DNA of 64,000 nt from Hyphomicrobiales bacterium. Its GTDB lineage: Bacteria; Pseudomonadota; Alphaproteobacteria; Rhizobiales; Rhizobiaceae. Position 1 is the first letter of the stretch, and the number at the start of each line of letters is the position of its first letter. The stretch is from NCBI GenBank assembly GCA_900472575.1, contig UCIV01000010.1:124001-188000 (forward strand), written 5' to 3'. A program made the translations under genes and the position numbers. Under the pieces are notes generated by a model. The model was not told where the DNA came from and searched no databases. It saw nothing but the letters and a program-made list of their open reading frames with translations. Of the stretch, positions 26,614-35,984 are shown in pieces.

Positions 26614-27459
26614 ATGTTCAATACAGCATTGACCCTTGCGCGTTCGAAAGTCATGGGCGGGTTCGCCGCCGTGCTTCTGGCTGCGACCTCCTTTGCCACA
26701 ACGGCTTTCGCCGTGACGCCGGAAGAGATCAAGGCTAAGGGTACTGCCACGATCGGTGTGCAGATGGATCAGTTTCCATGGGGCTTCATCGATCCCAAGG
26801 GCCAGAACGACGGGTTTGACATCGAGATCGCCAAGCTGATCGGCAAAGAACTCGGAGTCGAGGTGAAGTTCGAGCGCATCACCGGCCAGAACCGCATTCC
26901 GCTGCTGGTCAACGGCAATGTCGATTTCCTCGTGCCGTCCATGACGATCACCGAGGAACGCGCCAAGGTGATCCAGTATGTCATTCCCTACTCGTCGAAC
27001 GACATCACCGTCTGGGGTAAGAAGGACGCGGCCATAAAGGCCAATGAGGATCTCGGCAAATACGTGATCGGCGTCAATCGCGGCAGCGCCTTCGATCCGC
27101 TTCTCGTCAAGGTCGCCCCGCCGAATACGCAGATCAAGCGTTTCGATGATGACGCGACGACGGTTCAGTCGCTGCTGTCCGGCCAGGTCGACGCTATCGT
27201 CGGCAGCATTACCTACGGCCTCGTCATCAAGCAGGCTGGTTATGATGCGCAGTTCGAGCGCAAGTACAAGGTTGCCGACAACTTTCAGGGCATGGCAGTT
27301 CGCAAGGGCGACCAGGAAATGCTCGCCTTCCTCACCGATTTCGTGACCCGTCACACCGCTGACGGCACGCTCGACGCGCTCTACAAGAAGTGGATCGGCG
27401 TCGATCGCGCAAAACTCCCGACCACGCTGCCGGGCGTCGACTTTACAGGCAAGCAGTAA
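26614..27459 (+). CDS. Amino-acid-type periplasmic substrate-binding protein (SBP_bac_3)
   Basis: 281 residues with a Sec signal peptide (MFNTALTLARSKVMGGFAAVLLAATSFATTAFA, cleaved near residue 33). The mature part has SBP_bac_3 features: GFDIEIAKLIGKELGVEV and the SMTITEERAKVIQYVIPY segment. It delivers the ligand to the importer encoded just upstream. Neighbouring hydantoinase and aminotransferase genes suggest a cyclic amide, ureido acid or amino acid ligand, which is inference. Confidence 0.94.
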   Translation: MFNTALTLARSKVMGGFAAVLLAATSFATTAFAVTPEEIKAKGTATIGVQMDQFPWGFIDPKGQNDGFDIEIAKLIGKELGVEVKFERITGQNRIPLLVNGNVDFLVPSMTITEERAKVIQYVIPYSSNDITVWGKKDAAIKANEDLGKYVIGVNRGSAFDPLLVKVAPPNTQIKRFDDDATTVQSLLSGQVDAIVGSITYGLVIKQAGYDAQFERKYKVADNFQGMAVRKGDQEMLAFLTDFVTRHTADGTLDALYKKWIGVDRAKLPTTLPGVDFTGKQ

Positions 27460-27532
27460 CATCTCGATCCAGCGCGACCGCTGAAGGCCGCCGCGCCGGA
27501 CAGAAAACATCAACAACTGAAGAGCTCTTGGC

Positions 27533-27590
27533 CCCCGCCTGTTCGCGCGGGCGGGGACAGGTCGCTGCACGCCGAAAAACGGGTTTTCGG
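27533..27590 (+). terminator. Two hairpins between the binding protein and hydantoinase A genes
   Basis: Two hairpins lie in the 174-base gap: CCCCGCC (27533-27539) with GGCGGGG (27550-27556), and CCGAAAA (27572-27578) with TTTTCGG (27584-27590). Neither has a clean U-tract. They could limit readthrough from the abundant binding-protein message into the catabolic genes. Confidence 0.45.
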
Positions 27591-27633
27591 GCAGCACGCA
27601 ACAACAGCTCGCTTATGGAGCATGAGACAGACA

Positions 27634-29724
27634 ATGGCGAAAGATGGCAAGCAGATCAGGGTCGGTGTCGATATCGGTGGCACCTTCACCGACGTTGCGA
27701 TGGAGGTAGGCATCACGCTCCATTCGATCAAAGTGCTGACCGACTATTCCTATCCCGAAAATGCGATCGTCAAGGGCATTCGGCAGGTCGCCGAAGTCGC
27801 CGGTGTCGAGCTTTCCGAAATCGATACGATCATTCACGGCACGACGCTCGCCACCAATGCGCTGATCGAGCGGCGCGGCGCCCGCACCGCCTTCATCACC
27901 ACCAAGGGCTTTCGCGACGTCATCGAAATGCGCACCGAAAGCCGTTTCGAACAGTATGATCTTGATATCGTTCTGCCGGCGCCGCTCGTGCCGCGCAACG
28001 AACGGTTTGTCGTCGATGAACGTATCGGCGCCGATGGTCTCGTGCTGAAGCCGCTTGATCTCGATGAGGTCGATGCCCTGTGCGATCACATCATCGCCGC
28101 CGGCTATGAGAGCGTCGCCATCGGCTTCATTCACTCCTATCTGAACGGCACGCACGAGAAGATCGTGAGAGACCGGCTTCTCGCCAAGAAGGCAGACATT
28201 TCGGTTTCGATCTCCTCTGAAGTTTCGCCGCAGATGCGCGAGTTCCAGCGTTTCAACACCGTCTGCGCCAATGCTTTCGTCAAGCCGCTGATGGCGTCCT
28301 ATCTGAATCGCCTCGTCGGTCGCCTGACCGAAGAGGGCACGCGTTGCCCGGTCTTCATGATCCACTCGGGCGGCGGCATCATCAGCGTTGAAAGCGCCAT
28401 CGAATTTCCGGTACGCCTGCTTGAATCCGGCCCGGCCGGCGGCGCGATCTTCGCAGCCCATATCGCCAGCAGCTATGGTCTCGATCAGGTGCTCTCCTAC
28501 GACATGGGTGGCACCACGGCAAAAATCTGCCTGATCGAAAAGCAGACGCCGAAAACCTCAAAGACCTTCGAAGTGGCACGTACCTGGCGCTTCAAGAAGG
28601 GCAGCGGCATGCCGATCTCTATTCCCGTCATCGAAATGGTGGAAATCGGCGCAGGCGGCGGCTCGATCGCAACGATCGACAGCATGCGCCAGATCCGCGT
28701 CGGCCCGCATAGTGCTGGCTCCGAACCGGGTCCGGCCTGCTACGGCCGCGGTGGCGCAAACCCGACCGTCACCGATGCCGACCTCATCCTTGGCCGTCTG
28801 GATGCCGACGAGTTTGCCGGCGGCGCGATGAAGCTCGACCGCCCGGCATCTGACAAGGCGATAGATACGGATCTTGCCTCCAAGCTCGATACCGATATCG
28901 CCACAGCCGCCTATGGCCTCAGCGAGGTGGTCGACGAAAACATGAGCAATGCGGCACGCATGCACGCCGTGGAAAACGGCAAGGAACTCTCCGAGTTCAC
29001 CATGATCGCCTTCGGCGGTGCTGCCCCCATCCACGCCGCGCGCCTTTGCGAAAAGCTCGGCATGGCCGAACTTCTGATCCCGCCGGGCGCGGGTGTCGGC
29101 TCGGCTATCGGCTTCCTGCGAGCACCCTTCGGTTTCGAAAGCGTTCGCAGCGCTTATAGCCGCCTCAGCCGCTTCGATGCGGCCGCGATCAACCATACGG
29201 TGTCTGAGCTGATCGCGGAAGCGACATCCTTCGTGCGCTCCGGCGCGCCAGATGCCGATCCGGATCTCGAATGCATCGCCTACATGCGCTACGTCGGTCA
29301 GGGCTGGGAAGTGCCGGTGACGATCGAAGTTCGTGACTATGCGGATGCCGATGGCGACCTGTTCCGCAAACTGTTCGACGAGCAATACGAACACTTCTTC
29401 GGTCGCGTCATCGACGGGCTCGATGTCGAGATCGTCAGCTGGTCGCTGCGGGCCACATCCAAGGTCGCGCCGCCGGAGCGGATCGGAAAGACGGCAAAGG
29501 CCGGCGCGGCAAAGGTTCGTGGCACACGCGACATCTTCGATGTGCAGGAAGGCAGCTTCCAGAATGCTTCGATCGTCGACCGCACAGACATGAAACCGGG
29601 CGATTTCGTCTCGGGGCCTGCCGTGATCACCGAACGCGAAACCTCGACCATCATCACCGCCAGCCGCGAAGTCATCATGCAGGCCGATGGCTGCCTGCTC
29701 GTACGCGTCAAGCAGAGCGCTTGA
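27634..29724 (+). CDS. hyuA: Hydantoinase/oxoprolinase A subunit (HyuA)
   Basis: 696 residues from the ATG at 27634 (another ATG four codons upstream lies too close to GGAG). The N-terminal sugar-kinase-like ATP-binding segment VGVDIGGTFTDVAME and the second phosphate motif SYDMGGTTAKICL are intact, followed by the C-terminal domain. HyuA uses ATP to activate a cyclic amide (hydantoin, N-methylhydantoin, 5-oxoproline) for ring opening with HyuB; acetone carboxylase subunits are related, but their third subunit is absent here. The substrate is open. Confidence 0.92.
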   Translation: MAKDGKQIRVGVDIGGTFTDVAMEVGITLHSIKVLTDYSYPENAIVKGIRQVAEVAGVELSEIDTIIHGTTLATNALIERRGARTAFITTKGFRDVIEMRTESRFEQYDLDIVLPAPLVPRNERFVVDERIGADGLVLKPLDLDEVDALCDHIIAAGYESVAIGFIHSYLNGTHEKIVRDRLLAKKADISVSISSEVSPQMREFQRFNTVCANAFVKPLMASYLNRLVGRLTEEGTRCPVFMIHSGGGIISVESAIEFPVRLLESGPAGGAIFAAHIASSYGLDQVLSYDMGGTTAKICLIEKQTPKTSKTFEVARTWRFKKGSGMPISIPVIEMVEIGAGGGSIATIDSMRQIRVGPHSAGSEPGPACYGRGGANPTVTDADLILGRLDADEFAGGAMKLDRPASDKAIDTDLASKLDTDIATAAYGLSEVVDENMSNAARMHAVENGKELSEFTMIAFGGAAPIHAARLCEKLGMAELLIPPGAGVGSAIGFLRAPFGFESVRSAYSRLSRFDAAAINHTVSELIAEATSFVRSGAPDADPDLECIAYMRYVGQGWEVPVTIEVRDYADADGDLFRKLFDEQYEHFFGRVIDGLDVEIVSWSLRATSKVAPPERIGKTAKAGAAKVRGTRDIFDVQEGSFQNASIVDRTDMKPGDFVSGPAVITERETSTIITASREVIMQADGCLLVRVKQSA

Positions 29725-29740
29725 ACGGAGGATACTATCC

Positions 29741-31378
29741 ATGAAAACCAATGCACTTTCCGACGTTCACATGCAGATCATGTGGAACCGGCTGATCTCC
29801 GTCGTTGAAGAGCAGGCCGTCACCCTCATCCGCACGGCATTCTCCACCAGCGTGCGTGAATCGGGCGACTTGTCCGCCGGCGTCTTCAACCGCGGCGGCC
29901 TGATGATCGCCCAGGCGGTCACCGGCACGCCCGGCCATGTCAACGCGATGGCGGAAGCCGTCGGTCACTTCATCCGCGATATCGGGCCTGAAAACATTTT
30001 CGAAGGCGATGTCTTTATCACCAACGATCCATGGAAGGGCACCGGCCACCTGCACGACTTCACCGTCGTTTCGCCGAGCTTCCGCAACGGCGCGCTTGTC
30101 GGTTATTTCGCCTGCACGGCACACGTGGTCGATGTCGGTGGTCGCGGTTTCGGGCCGGATGCGAACGAGGTCTATGAAGAGGGTATCTTCGTTCCGATCA
30201 TGAAATTTGCCGAGCGCGGCAAGGTCAACAAGGATCTCGTCAACATCCTGCACAACAATGTGCGTGAGAGCCATCAGGTGGTCGGTGACGTCTATTCGCT
30301 GGCCGCCTGCAACGAGATCGGCCATCGCCGGCTGATGGACATGATGGAAGAGTTCGAGCTCGACGATCTGGAGACGCTCGGCGAATTCATTTTCAAGCGC
30401 AGTTATGACGCCACGATCGAGCGAATTGCTGCCTTACCGAAGGGCTCCTATTCCAACACGATGCGGGTCGATGGTTACGGTTCACCGATCGATATCGCGG
30501 TACGTCTAGATGTCGAAGGCGATCATATTCTCGCTGATTTTGACGGGACCTCGCCGCCGAGCCCGAAGGGCATCAATTGCCCGATCATCTATTCGGCAGC
30601 TTATGCATGCTACGGCATGAAGGTCGCGATCGCACCCGATATTCCAAATAACCACTATTCGCTCCTGCCGTTCCGCGTCGTGGCACCGAAGAATTGCATC
30701 CTGAATGCCCAGCATCCGGCGCCTGTCTCGGTGCGCCACGTACTTGGCCATCTGGTGCCCGATGCAGTGCTCGGCGCCGTGCACAAGATGTTGCCGGGCA
30801 AGGTGCCGGCGGAAGGTGCTGGCGCGCTGTGGAACCTGCATGTCAGCGTTCGCCCGCTTCAGGGCGACAAGGCTCCGGCTGATGGCGGCCAGCGTGCCGA
30901 GGTTCTGCTGTTCAACAGCGGTGGCTCCGGCGCACGCCCGACGCTCGACGGCATGAGCGCAACGGCATTCCCGAGCGGCGTGCATTCGATGTCGATCGAG
31001 GCGACAGAACATGTCGGTCCGGTCATCTTCTGGCGCAAGGAACTGCGCGACGGGTCCGGCGGTGCCGGCCAGTTCCGCGGCGGTCTCGGTCAGGTGGTGG
31101 AAATCTCGCCGACCGAGGGTCACGAGATGCACTTCAACGCCATGTTCGACCGTGTCGATCATCCCCCGCGCGGTCGCGAAGGTGGTGAAAACGGTGCCGC
31201 CGGTGCCGTGATGCTGGATGACGGAACCCGTCTCGCTTCCAAGGGTCGCCAGCATGTTCCGGCCGGTCGCAGGCTAATCCTGCAGCTTCCGGGCGGCGGC
31301 GGTTACGGGTCGGCTGACAAACGGGATGTCGCTGCGGCAGAACGCGATATCGCCTTTGACTACGTCGCTTCGAAATAA
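29741..31378 (+). CDS. hyuB: Hydantoinase B subunit (HyuB)
   Basis: 545 residues from the ATG at 29741 behind CGGAGGATACTATCC. Hydantoinase_B features include the N-terminal SFSTSVRESGDLSAGVF-like segment, FITNDPWKGTGHLHDFTVV with probable metal-binding residues and the C-terminal LPGGGGYG motif. It is the metal-dependent hydrolytic partner of HyuA, 16 bases upstream, and the two form one enzyme. Length and motifs indicate a complete protein. Confidence 0.93.
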   Translation: MKTNALSDVHMQIMWNRLISVVEEQAVTLIRTAFSTSVRESGDLSAGVFNRGGLMIAQAVTGTPGHVNAMAEAVGHFIRDIGPENIFEGDVFITNDPWKGTGHLHDFTVVSPSFRNGALVGYFACTAHVVDVGGRGFGPDANEVYEEGIFVPIMKFAERGKVNKDLVNILHNNVRESHQVVGDVYSLAACNEIGHRRLMDMMEEFELDDLETLGEFIFKRSYDATIERIAALPKGSYSNTMRVDGYGSPIDIAVRLDVEGDHILADFDGTSPPSPKGINCPIIYSAAYACYGMKVAIAPDIPNNHYSLLPFRVVAPKNCILNAQHPAPVSVRHVLGHLVPDAVLGAVHKMLPGKVPAEGAGALWNLHVSVRPLQGDKAPADGGQRAEVLLFNSGGSGARPTLDGMSATAFPSGVHSMSIEATEHVGPVIFWRKELRDGSGGAGQFRGGLGQVVEISPTEGHEMHFNAMFDRVDHPPRGREGGENGAAGAVMLDDGTRLASKGRQHVPAGRRLILQLPGGGGYGSADKRDVAAAERDIAFDYVASK

Positions 31379-31453
31379 CTCTCCCAAGAGTGTCGGGCGA
31401 GGCAGAGGCCCCGCCCGGTTTCGATCAAGTCAAATCCTCCAGGGAAGCCGAAA

Positions 31454-32659
31454 ATGAGTTTCGAGAACCGCCGTGCCGCGGGCATCAAGTCGTCTCCGAG
31501 CATGGCGATTGCCATGGCGGCAAAGAAGCTGGCATCAGAAGGTCACGACATTATCGACCTGTCGCTCGGCGAGCCGGATTTCGAACCGCCGCCGCATGTT
31601 GCGGAAGCGGCCGTCGAAGCGATACGCAAGGGCGGTATCCGCTATGGCGCGCCCGCGGGAATGGAAAGCCTGCGTCAGGCGATCGTGAGGAAGTTCAAGA
31701 CGGAAAACGGACTGGATTATTCCACCGACGAGGTGATGGTTGCCAATGGCGCCAAGCAGATCCTGTTCGACGTGTTTCTCGCAACGCTGGAAGCGGGCGA
31801 TGAAGTCATCATTCCCACACCTTGCTGGGTATCCTACGGAGACATCGTCTCGCTGCATGGGGGCACACCGGTCTATCTGACCTGCGGTGCGGATGCCGGT
31901 TTCAAGTTATCGGCCGAGCAGCTCGAAGCAGCGATAACGCCGAAGACCAGATGGCTGATGCTGAATTCTCCGTCCAATCCGACAGGAGCGATCTATTCCG
32001 GCGAAGAATATCGCAAGCTTGCAGATGTGCTGGCGCGCCATCCGCGTGTGCTCATCGTCTCCGACGAGATCTACGAGCATGTGCTGTTGAACGACACGCC
32101 CTTTGTCTCCTTCGGCGAGGCCTGCCCGCAGTTGCGGGACCGGACGCTGATCGTCAACGGCGTCTCCAAGGCTTACGCCATGACGGGTTGGCGGCTGGGT
32201 TATGCCGCCGGTCCGAAAGCGCTGATTTCGACGCTCAACAAGATGCAGTCGCAAAGCGTCTCATGCGTGTCGCCGGTCGCTCAGGCGGCAGCAATCGCGG
32301 CCCTCACCGGAGATCAGACTTTTGTCAGCGAGGGTGCCCGAACATTTGCCGGGCGCGCGAAGATCGTGGCCGGCCGGCTGGCCGAGATCGAGGGTATCGA
32401 TTTCATAGCGCCCGATGGAGCCTTTTACGCTTTCATCGGCGTGCAGCAACTGATTGGCCGCAAGACTGCCGATGGAGTCGTTCTCGGCGACGATACGGCG
32501 TTTGCGGCGTGTCTGTTGCAGACATTCGGCCTGTCGAGTGTGCCGGGGGCTGCGTTTGCGGCGCCCGGATTTATTCGGCTATCGATCGCGGCATCCGAAC
32601 CTGAACTCGAAAGTGCCTGCGAAAGGCTGGCCAATATGGTGCGCTCGCTCAAACCTTGA
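31454..32659 (+). CDS. Class I/II pyridoxal-phosphate aminotransferase (aspartate aminotransferase-like)
   Basis: 401 residues of fold type I: LGEPDFEPPPHVAEAA substrate-binding segment, NSPSNPTGAIYS, the VSDEIYEH Asp/Tyr pair and the PLP Lys in NGVSKAYAMTGWRLGYAAGP, with the C-terminal Arg in GFIRLSIA. It transfers the amino group of an amino acid to a keto acid. It is the last gene of the operon, 75 bases after HyuB, and probably acts on the amino acid released by ring opening, with RidA clearing imine by-products. Confidence 0.93.
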   Translation: MSFENRRAAGIKSSPSMAIAMAAKKLASEGHDIIDLSLGEPDFEPPPHVAEAAVEAIRKGGIRYGAPAGMESLRQAIVRKFKTENGLDYSTDEVMVANGAKQILFDVFLATLEAGDEVIIPTPCWVSYGDIVSLHGGTPVYLTCGADAGFKLSAEQLEAAITPKTRWLMLNSPSNPTGAIYSGEEYRKLADVLARHPRVLIVSDEIYEHVLLNDTPFVSFGEACPQLRDRTLIVNGVSKAYAMTGWRLGYAAGPKALISTLNKMQSQSVSCVSPVAQAAAIAALTGDQTFVSEGARTFAGRAKIVAGRLAEIEGIDFIAPDGAFYAFIGVQQLIGRKTADGVVLGDDTAFAACLLQTFGLSSVPGAAFAAPGFIRLSIAASEPELESACERLANMVRSLKP

Positions 32660-32791
32660 GACGCAAATCCCCCGGATGGCGCAGATTGTGAAATGGTGGG
32701 CATGCCGCCCTTGATTGGTGTGGCGTAGCGTTGGCGAAAGAGGAAAGCTGACGCCGGGACATGATGATGCCTCGGGATGAGGCGGAATGAA

Positions 32792-32828
32792 GCGGGAGCG
32801 GCGACGGAGGAGGATACACCGCTCCCGC
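32792..32828. terminator. Bidirectional hairpin between convergent operons
   Basis: A perfect 10-bp stem GCGGGAGCGG / CCGCTCCCGC with a 17-base loop lies between the aminotransferase stop and the convergent CoA-transferase stop (32840), a suitable place for termination from either side. T-tracts are weak. Confidence 0.55.
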
Positions 32829-32839
32829 GAACCGATAGT

Positions 32840-33496
32840 TCAGGCTGCGATGCCCATCACGCCTGGAACCTTCGGCATTAACAGTTTGGCTTCCGACGCG
32901 GCGACAATTTGTTCGACTGTCACGCCCGGCGCTGTCTCGAGAAGCACAAGGCCTTCTTCTGTTGGCTGGATGACGCCCATCTCCGTGACAATCAGGTCAA
33001 CGCGGCGAACGGATGTCAGCGGCAAGGTGCATCTCTTCAGGATCTTGGGTTCGCCCTTGGCGGTATGCGTCATCGCAACGATGACGCGCTTGGCGCCGGA
33101 TACGAGATCCATTGCGCCGCCCATGCCCGGCACGATCTTGCCGGGCACCATCCAGTTGGCAAGGTGTCCTTCTTCGTCGACCTGAAGCCCCCCCAGCACA
33201 GTGACATCGAGATGGCCGCCGCGAACCAGTGCGAACGACATGGCGCTATCGAAGGCACAGGCTCCCGGCAACGCGCCTGCAGGTGTCCCTCCGGCATCCG
33301 TGAGATTGCTTCCGGCAAGACCCGGATCAGGCAAGGCGCTCATGCCGATAATGCCGTTTTCCGACTGGAACGAAACGTCGAGCCCGGCAGGCAGGTAGGA
33401 TGCGACCATGGTGGGCAAGCCGATCCCGAGATTGACAAGTGTGCCGGCCTTGAGTTCCTGAGCAACCCGCCTCGCGATGATCTCTTTGTCGTTCAT
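32840..33496 (-). CDS. 3-oxoacid CoA-transferase subunit B
   Basis: 218 residues. The catalytic Glu is in the SENG motif (Glu46), followed by GLAG and the family's RGGHLDVTVLGGLQVDEEGHLANWMVPGK stretch read as conserved blocks. It forms a heterodimer with subunit A (ATGA overlap at 33493-33496), moving CoA from succinyl-CoA or acetyl-CoA to a 3-oxo acid such as 3-oxoadipate or acetoacetate. Linkage to a thiolase supports degradation of a beta-keto acid. Confidence 0.94.
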   Translation of the reverse strand: MNDKEIIARRVAQELKAGTLVNLGIGLPTMVASYLPAGLDVSFQSENGIIGMSALPDPGLAGSNLTDAGGTPAGALPGACAFDSAMSFALVRGGHLDVTVLGGLQVDEEGHLANWMVPGKIVPGMGGAMDLVSGAKRVIVAMTHTAKGEPKILKRCTLPLTSVRRVDLIVTEMGVIQPTEEGLVLLETAPGVTVEQIVAASEAKLLMPKVPGVMGIAA

Positions 33497-34152
33497 ATCG
33501 TGGCTCCCTTCGCAATCAGCAAGTCAACAAGAACATGCGGCGTGACGACGGCATCGGGCTCGATGCAACCAACCGGCACGATTTCGTCCGGCTCCGCGAT
33601 AACGATTTCAGCAGCCATGGCCATCAGCGGATTGAAATTACGCGATGTCAGCGAATAGCGGAGGTTCCCAGAGTAATCCGCGCTGCGTGCCTTGATCAAG
33701 GCGAAGTCAGCCTTGAGCGCCGTTTCCAACAGATAGGGGATACCGTTGATTTCGATCGTTTCCTTGCCGATCGCCGCATCCGTGCCGACACCGGTTGGCG
33801 TCAACACGCCGCCAAGCCCGGAACCTCCGGCGCGTACCCGCTCGGCGAGCGTGCCCTGCGGAACCAGTTCGACCTCTATCGCTCCGCCGATCATCTGCTT
33901 CTGCGTGACCGGATTGGTGCCGATGTGGCTGACGATGGCCTTTTTCACCAGCCCGGCGTCGATCAGCTTGCCAACGCCCACATTCGGGCGCGCTGTATCG
34001 TTGGCGATGAGCGTCAGATCCTTCTTTCCCTGATGCACCAGTTCATCGACAAGATCCTGAGGCGTCCCGATGCCGACGAAGCCACCGATCATCAGGACGG
34101 CTCCATCTGGTATCCGTCGCACGGCTTCCTCGGCGGTATTCACCTTGTACAT
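33493..34152 (-). CDS. 3-oxoacid CoA-transferase subunit A
   Basis: 219 residues, starting MYKVNTAEEAVRRIPDGAVL, with the glycine loop GGFVGIGTP (about residues 23-31) and the PQGTLAERVRAGGSGLGG segment of type-I CoA-transferase alpha subunits. It lies closest to AtoD/PcaI/ScoA proteins; which acid is used cannot be decided from sequence alone. It is separated from the upstream bicupin gene by 141 bases holding a strong hairpin, so it may be expressed at a different level. Confidence 0.94.
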   Translation of the reverse strand: MYKVNTAEEAVRRIPDGAVLMIGGFVGIGTPQDLVDELVHQGKKDLTLIANDTARPNVGVGKLIDAGLVKKAIVSHIGTNPVTQKQMIGGAIEVELVPQGTLAERVRAGGSGLGGVLTPTGVGTDAAIGKETIEINGIPYLLETALKADFALIKARSADYSGNLRYSLTSRNFNPLMAMAAEIVIAEPDEIVPVGCIEPDAVVTPHVLVDLLIAKGATI

Positions 34153-34251
34153 TTTTGAGACCTTTGATTTCTAAAGAGCTGAAGCTTTGCAGCCGTGCTG
34201 GAACGCCCGCCCGAGGCAGCGCCTTGCGCACTTTCGAACAGGCACATTCCA

Positions 34252-34286
34252 GGAGAGGGCCGACTGCTGCCAGCCTGGCCCTCTCC
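34252..34286 (-). terminator. Strong hairpin between bicupin and CoA-transferase genes
   Basis: Perfect 10-bp stem GGAGAGGGCC / GGCCCTCTCC with a 15-base loop, 8 bases downstream of the bicupin stop on the minus strand. Without a U-tract it more likely stabilises RNA or attenuates than terminates completely. Confidence 0.5.
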
Positions 34287-34293
34287 CGCTGGA

Positions 34294-35202
34294 TTACCGG
34301 GTGCCCGGCATTGGATAGTCGGCATCGTTCAAAACCCAGCCGGGCTTAAGCGAAAAGTCCACGCGCGGCGGGCAGAAGATATCGACCAGATCGTTGTTGC
34401 CGTCGCTGCTGGCCCGCGTCGTGTGAATGACCGGAGGCGGGATGACGAGCACCGATGGCGAGCCGACATCAATCGCCTTGTCCTCGCGCCAGTCGGCCAT
34501 ATCGGTCGTCCAGGGCCAGCGCAGGTAGTGGGTAAAGCTCCCGCCCAATGCCAGCGAGCACTGTTCGAAATCGTCGTGATGATGCGGCGACATCTTTGCC
34601 GGATCGCGCGGTCCGACCTGCGACGGAAGCGCATTCACCATGAATGTCGTGCAGCGGAAGATTCGCCCGAAACGACCCGGCTCATCGGGAACGTGCAGCG
34701 AATACTGGCGTACTTTCCACCCACCCACGGGTTCCGGCCAGGGCTCGAATGCGGGGATGTGCTGGCGCGGCACATCGTAAGCGTCGGCATTGGGGCATGC
34801 CTTGACCAGATCCTTCGAGGCCGTGGTGAAAAGCCGTGCGAGCTTGCCGCCAGACGGCAGGACGATCCGGCTGTCGCCCGGCGGTATGAAGGTGACGGAA
34901 TAACCCGCAACCTCGACCTTCTGACCACCCCACTCGACGATCGCCCTGTCGGCCGGATTGGCAAGATAAAGAACGTATTCGTCAGCTTGTCCCTTGCGCT
35001 CCAGGGTCGCCCCGTCCTTCGTTTCGGAATAAGCGAGGACGAAATTACAACCCCTGACATACCAGGTGCGGCTTCCATTATGCTCATCCTGCGGTGGCGT
35101 ATCATAGAAGGTCACCAGTTGCTCTTCTGCAACCAAACCCGTTGCCAGCGGCTTTGCCGCCGCGGCGAAGAGATCTGCGCGCGGATCCTTGTCCTTGTAC
35201 AT
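34294..35202 (-). CDS. Bicupin-like protein of unknown function
   Basis: 302 residues with two beta-rich halves. In the second half the likely cupin metal ligands are His207, His209, Glu213 (in SPHHHDDFEQ) and His260 (PPPVIHTT), while the first half lacks a clear set, so only one metal site is expected. Cupins of this kind act as isomerases, dioxygenases or hydrolases; I do not recognise a named family. It is cotranscribed with the aldolase gene four bases upstream, so it probably modifies the same carbon skeleton. Confidence 0.7.
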   Translation of the reverse strand: MYKDKDPRADLFAAAAKPLATGLVAEEQLVTFYDTPPQDEHNGSRTWYVRGCNFVLAYSETKDGATLERKGQADEYVLYLANPADRAIVEWGGQKVEVAGYSVTFIPPGDSRIVLPSGGKLARLFTTASKDLVKACPNADAYDVPRQHIPAFEPWPEPVGGWKVRQYSLHVPDEPGRFGRIFRCTTFMVNALPSQVGPRDPAKMSPHHHDDFEQCSLALGGSFTHYLRWPWTTDMADWREDKAIDVGSPSVLVIPPPVIHTTRASSDGNNDLVDIFCPPRVDFSLKPGWVLNDADYPMPGTR

Positions 35203-35205
35203 GTT

Positions 35206-35967
35206 TCACTCCTTCTCGGTTTTTGCTGTGATCATCATCTGGGTGGCGGATTTGCGCAGAAGCGCCTGATCGGAGCCGCAGACGAAGACGGTCACGCCAA
35301 GGGCGTGCCATTTGGCGATATGGGCGGGATCGCCGACGAACAGGCCGATTGCGATGCCCGCCTTCTTGCCGGCTGCGATGATCTGGTCGATGGCGGCATC
35401 CAGTTCCGGCGAGGGATAACTGACCCCCATCGATTGCGAGAGGTCTGCCGGCCCGATGAACAGTAGATCGACATCCGGCTCGCCGGCGATCTCATCGAGA
35501 TGATCGAGCGCCGACTTGTCCTCGATCTGCACCATAACGACACTCTCCGCGTCGCATTTGATACGATAGTCGGCGATGCCGATGCCACCGTAATTGCCGG
35601 CCCGTGGTGATGGCGAAAGGCCACGTTTCCCACGAGAGAAACGCACTGCATCGCAGACGGCACGGGCACCTTCGGCATTCAGCACGTGCGGCACCATCAC
35701 TCCGGCAAGTCCGAGGTCGAGCAGCGGAGAGATCCAGTCGACCGAGGCACCCCAGCGACGGGACAGGAGCGGCAGGCCGATCGCCTTGCCGGCAAGTGCC
35801 AGCATGTCCACCTGGGCGATGCCGATCGGCGCATGTTCCTGGTCGATCACCGCAAAATCCAGTTTCGCATGACCAAGGATTTCTATCACATGCGGGGAAG
35901 GCGTCTTGATGAACGACCCGACAAGCAGCTCACCTGCGTGGATCCGTGTTCGCAAATTCGAAGTCAT
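35206..35967 (-). CDS. HpcH/HpaI family class II aldolase
   Basis: 253 residues from the ATG at 35967 behind GGAGGAAAAA; an extension to 36048 overlaps the thiolase and is rejected. The catalytic motif FAVIDQEHAP, the Arg in LLSRRW, the metal-binding Glu in VQIED and the Asp in LLFIGPADLS are present. The family cleaves 4-hydroxy-2-oxo acids to pyruvate plus an aldehyde, metal-dependently. It sits between thiolase and bicupin genes of the same operon. Confidence 0.9.
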   Translation of the reverse strand: MTSNLRTRIHAGELLVGSFIKTPSPHVIEILGHAKLDFAVIDQEHAPIGIAQVDMLALAGKAIGLPLLSRRWGASVDWISPLLDLGLAGVMVPHVLNAEGARAVCDAVRFSRGKRGLSPSPRAGNYGGIGIADYRIKCDAESVVMVQIEDKSALDHLDEIAGEPDVDLLFIGPADLSQSMGVSYPSPELDAAIDQIIAAGKKAGIAIGLFVGDPAHIAKWHALGVTVFVCGSDQALLRKSATQMMITAKTEKE

Positions 35968-35984
35968 TTTTTCCTCCTTGAAGT

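Noticed and set aside
28558-29751. 397-codon minus-strand frame across the hydantoinase A gene
   Set aside because: Antisense shadow of HyuA; composition is biased to His, Arg, Asp and Gly as expected for antisense GC-rich DNA.
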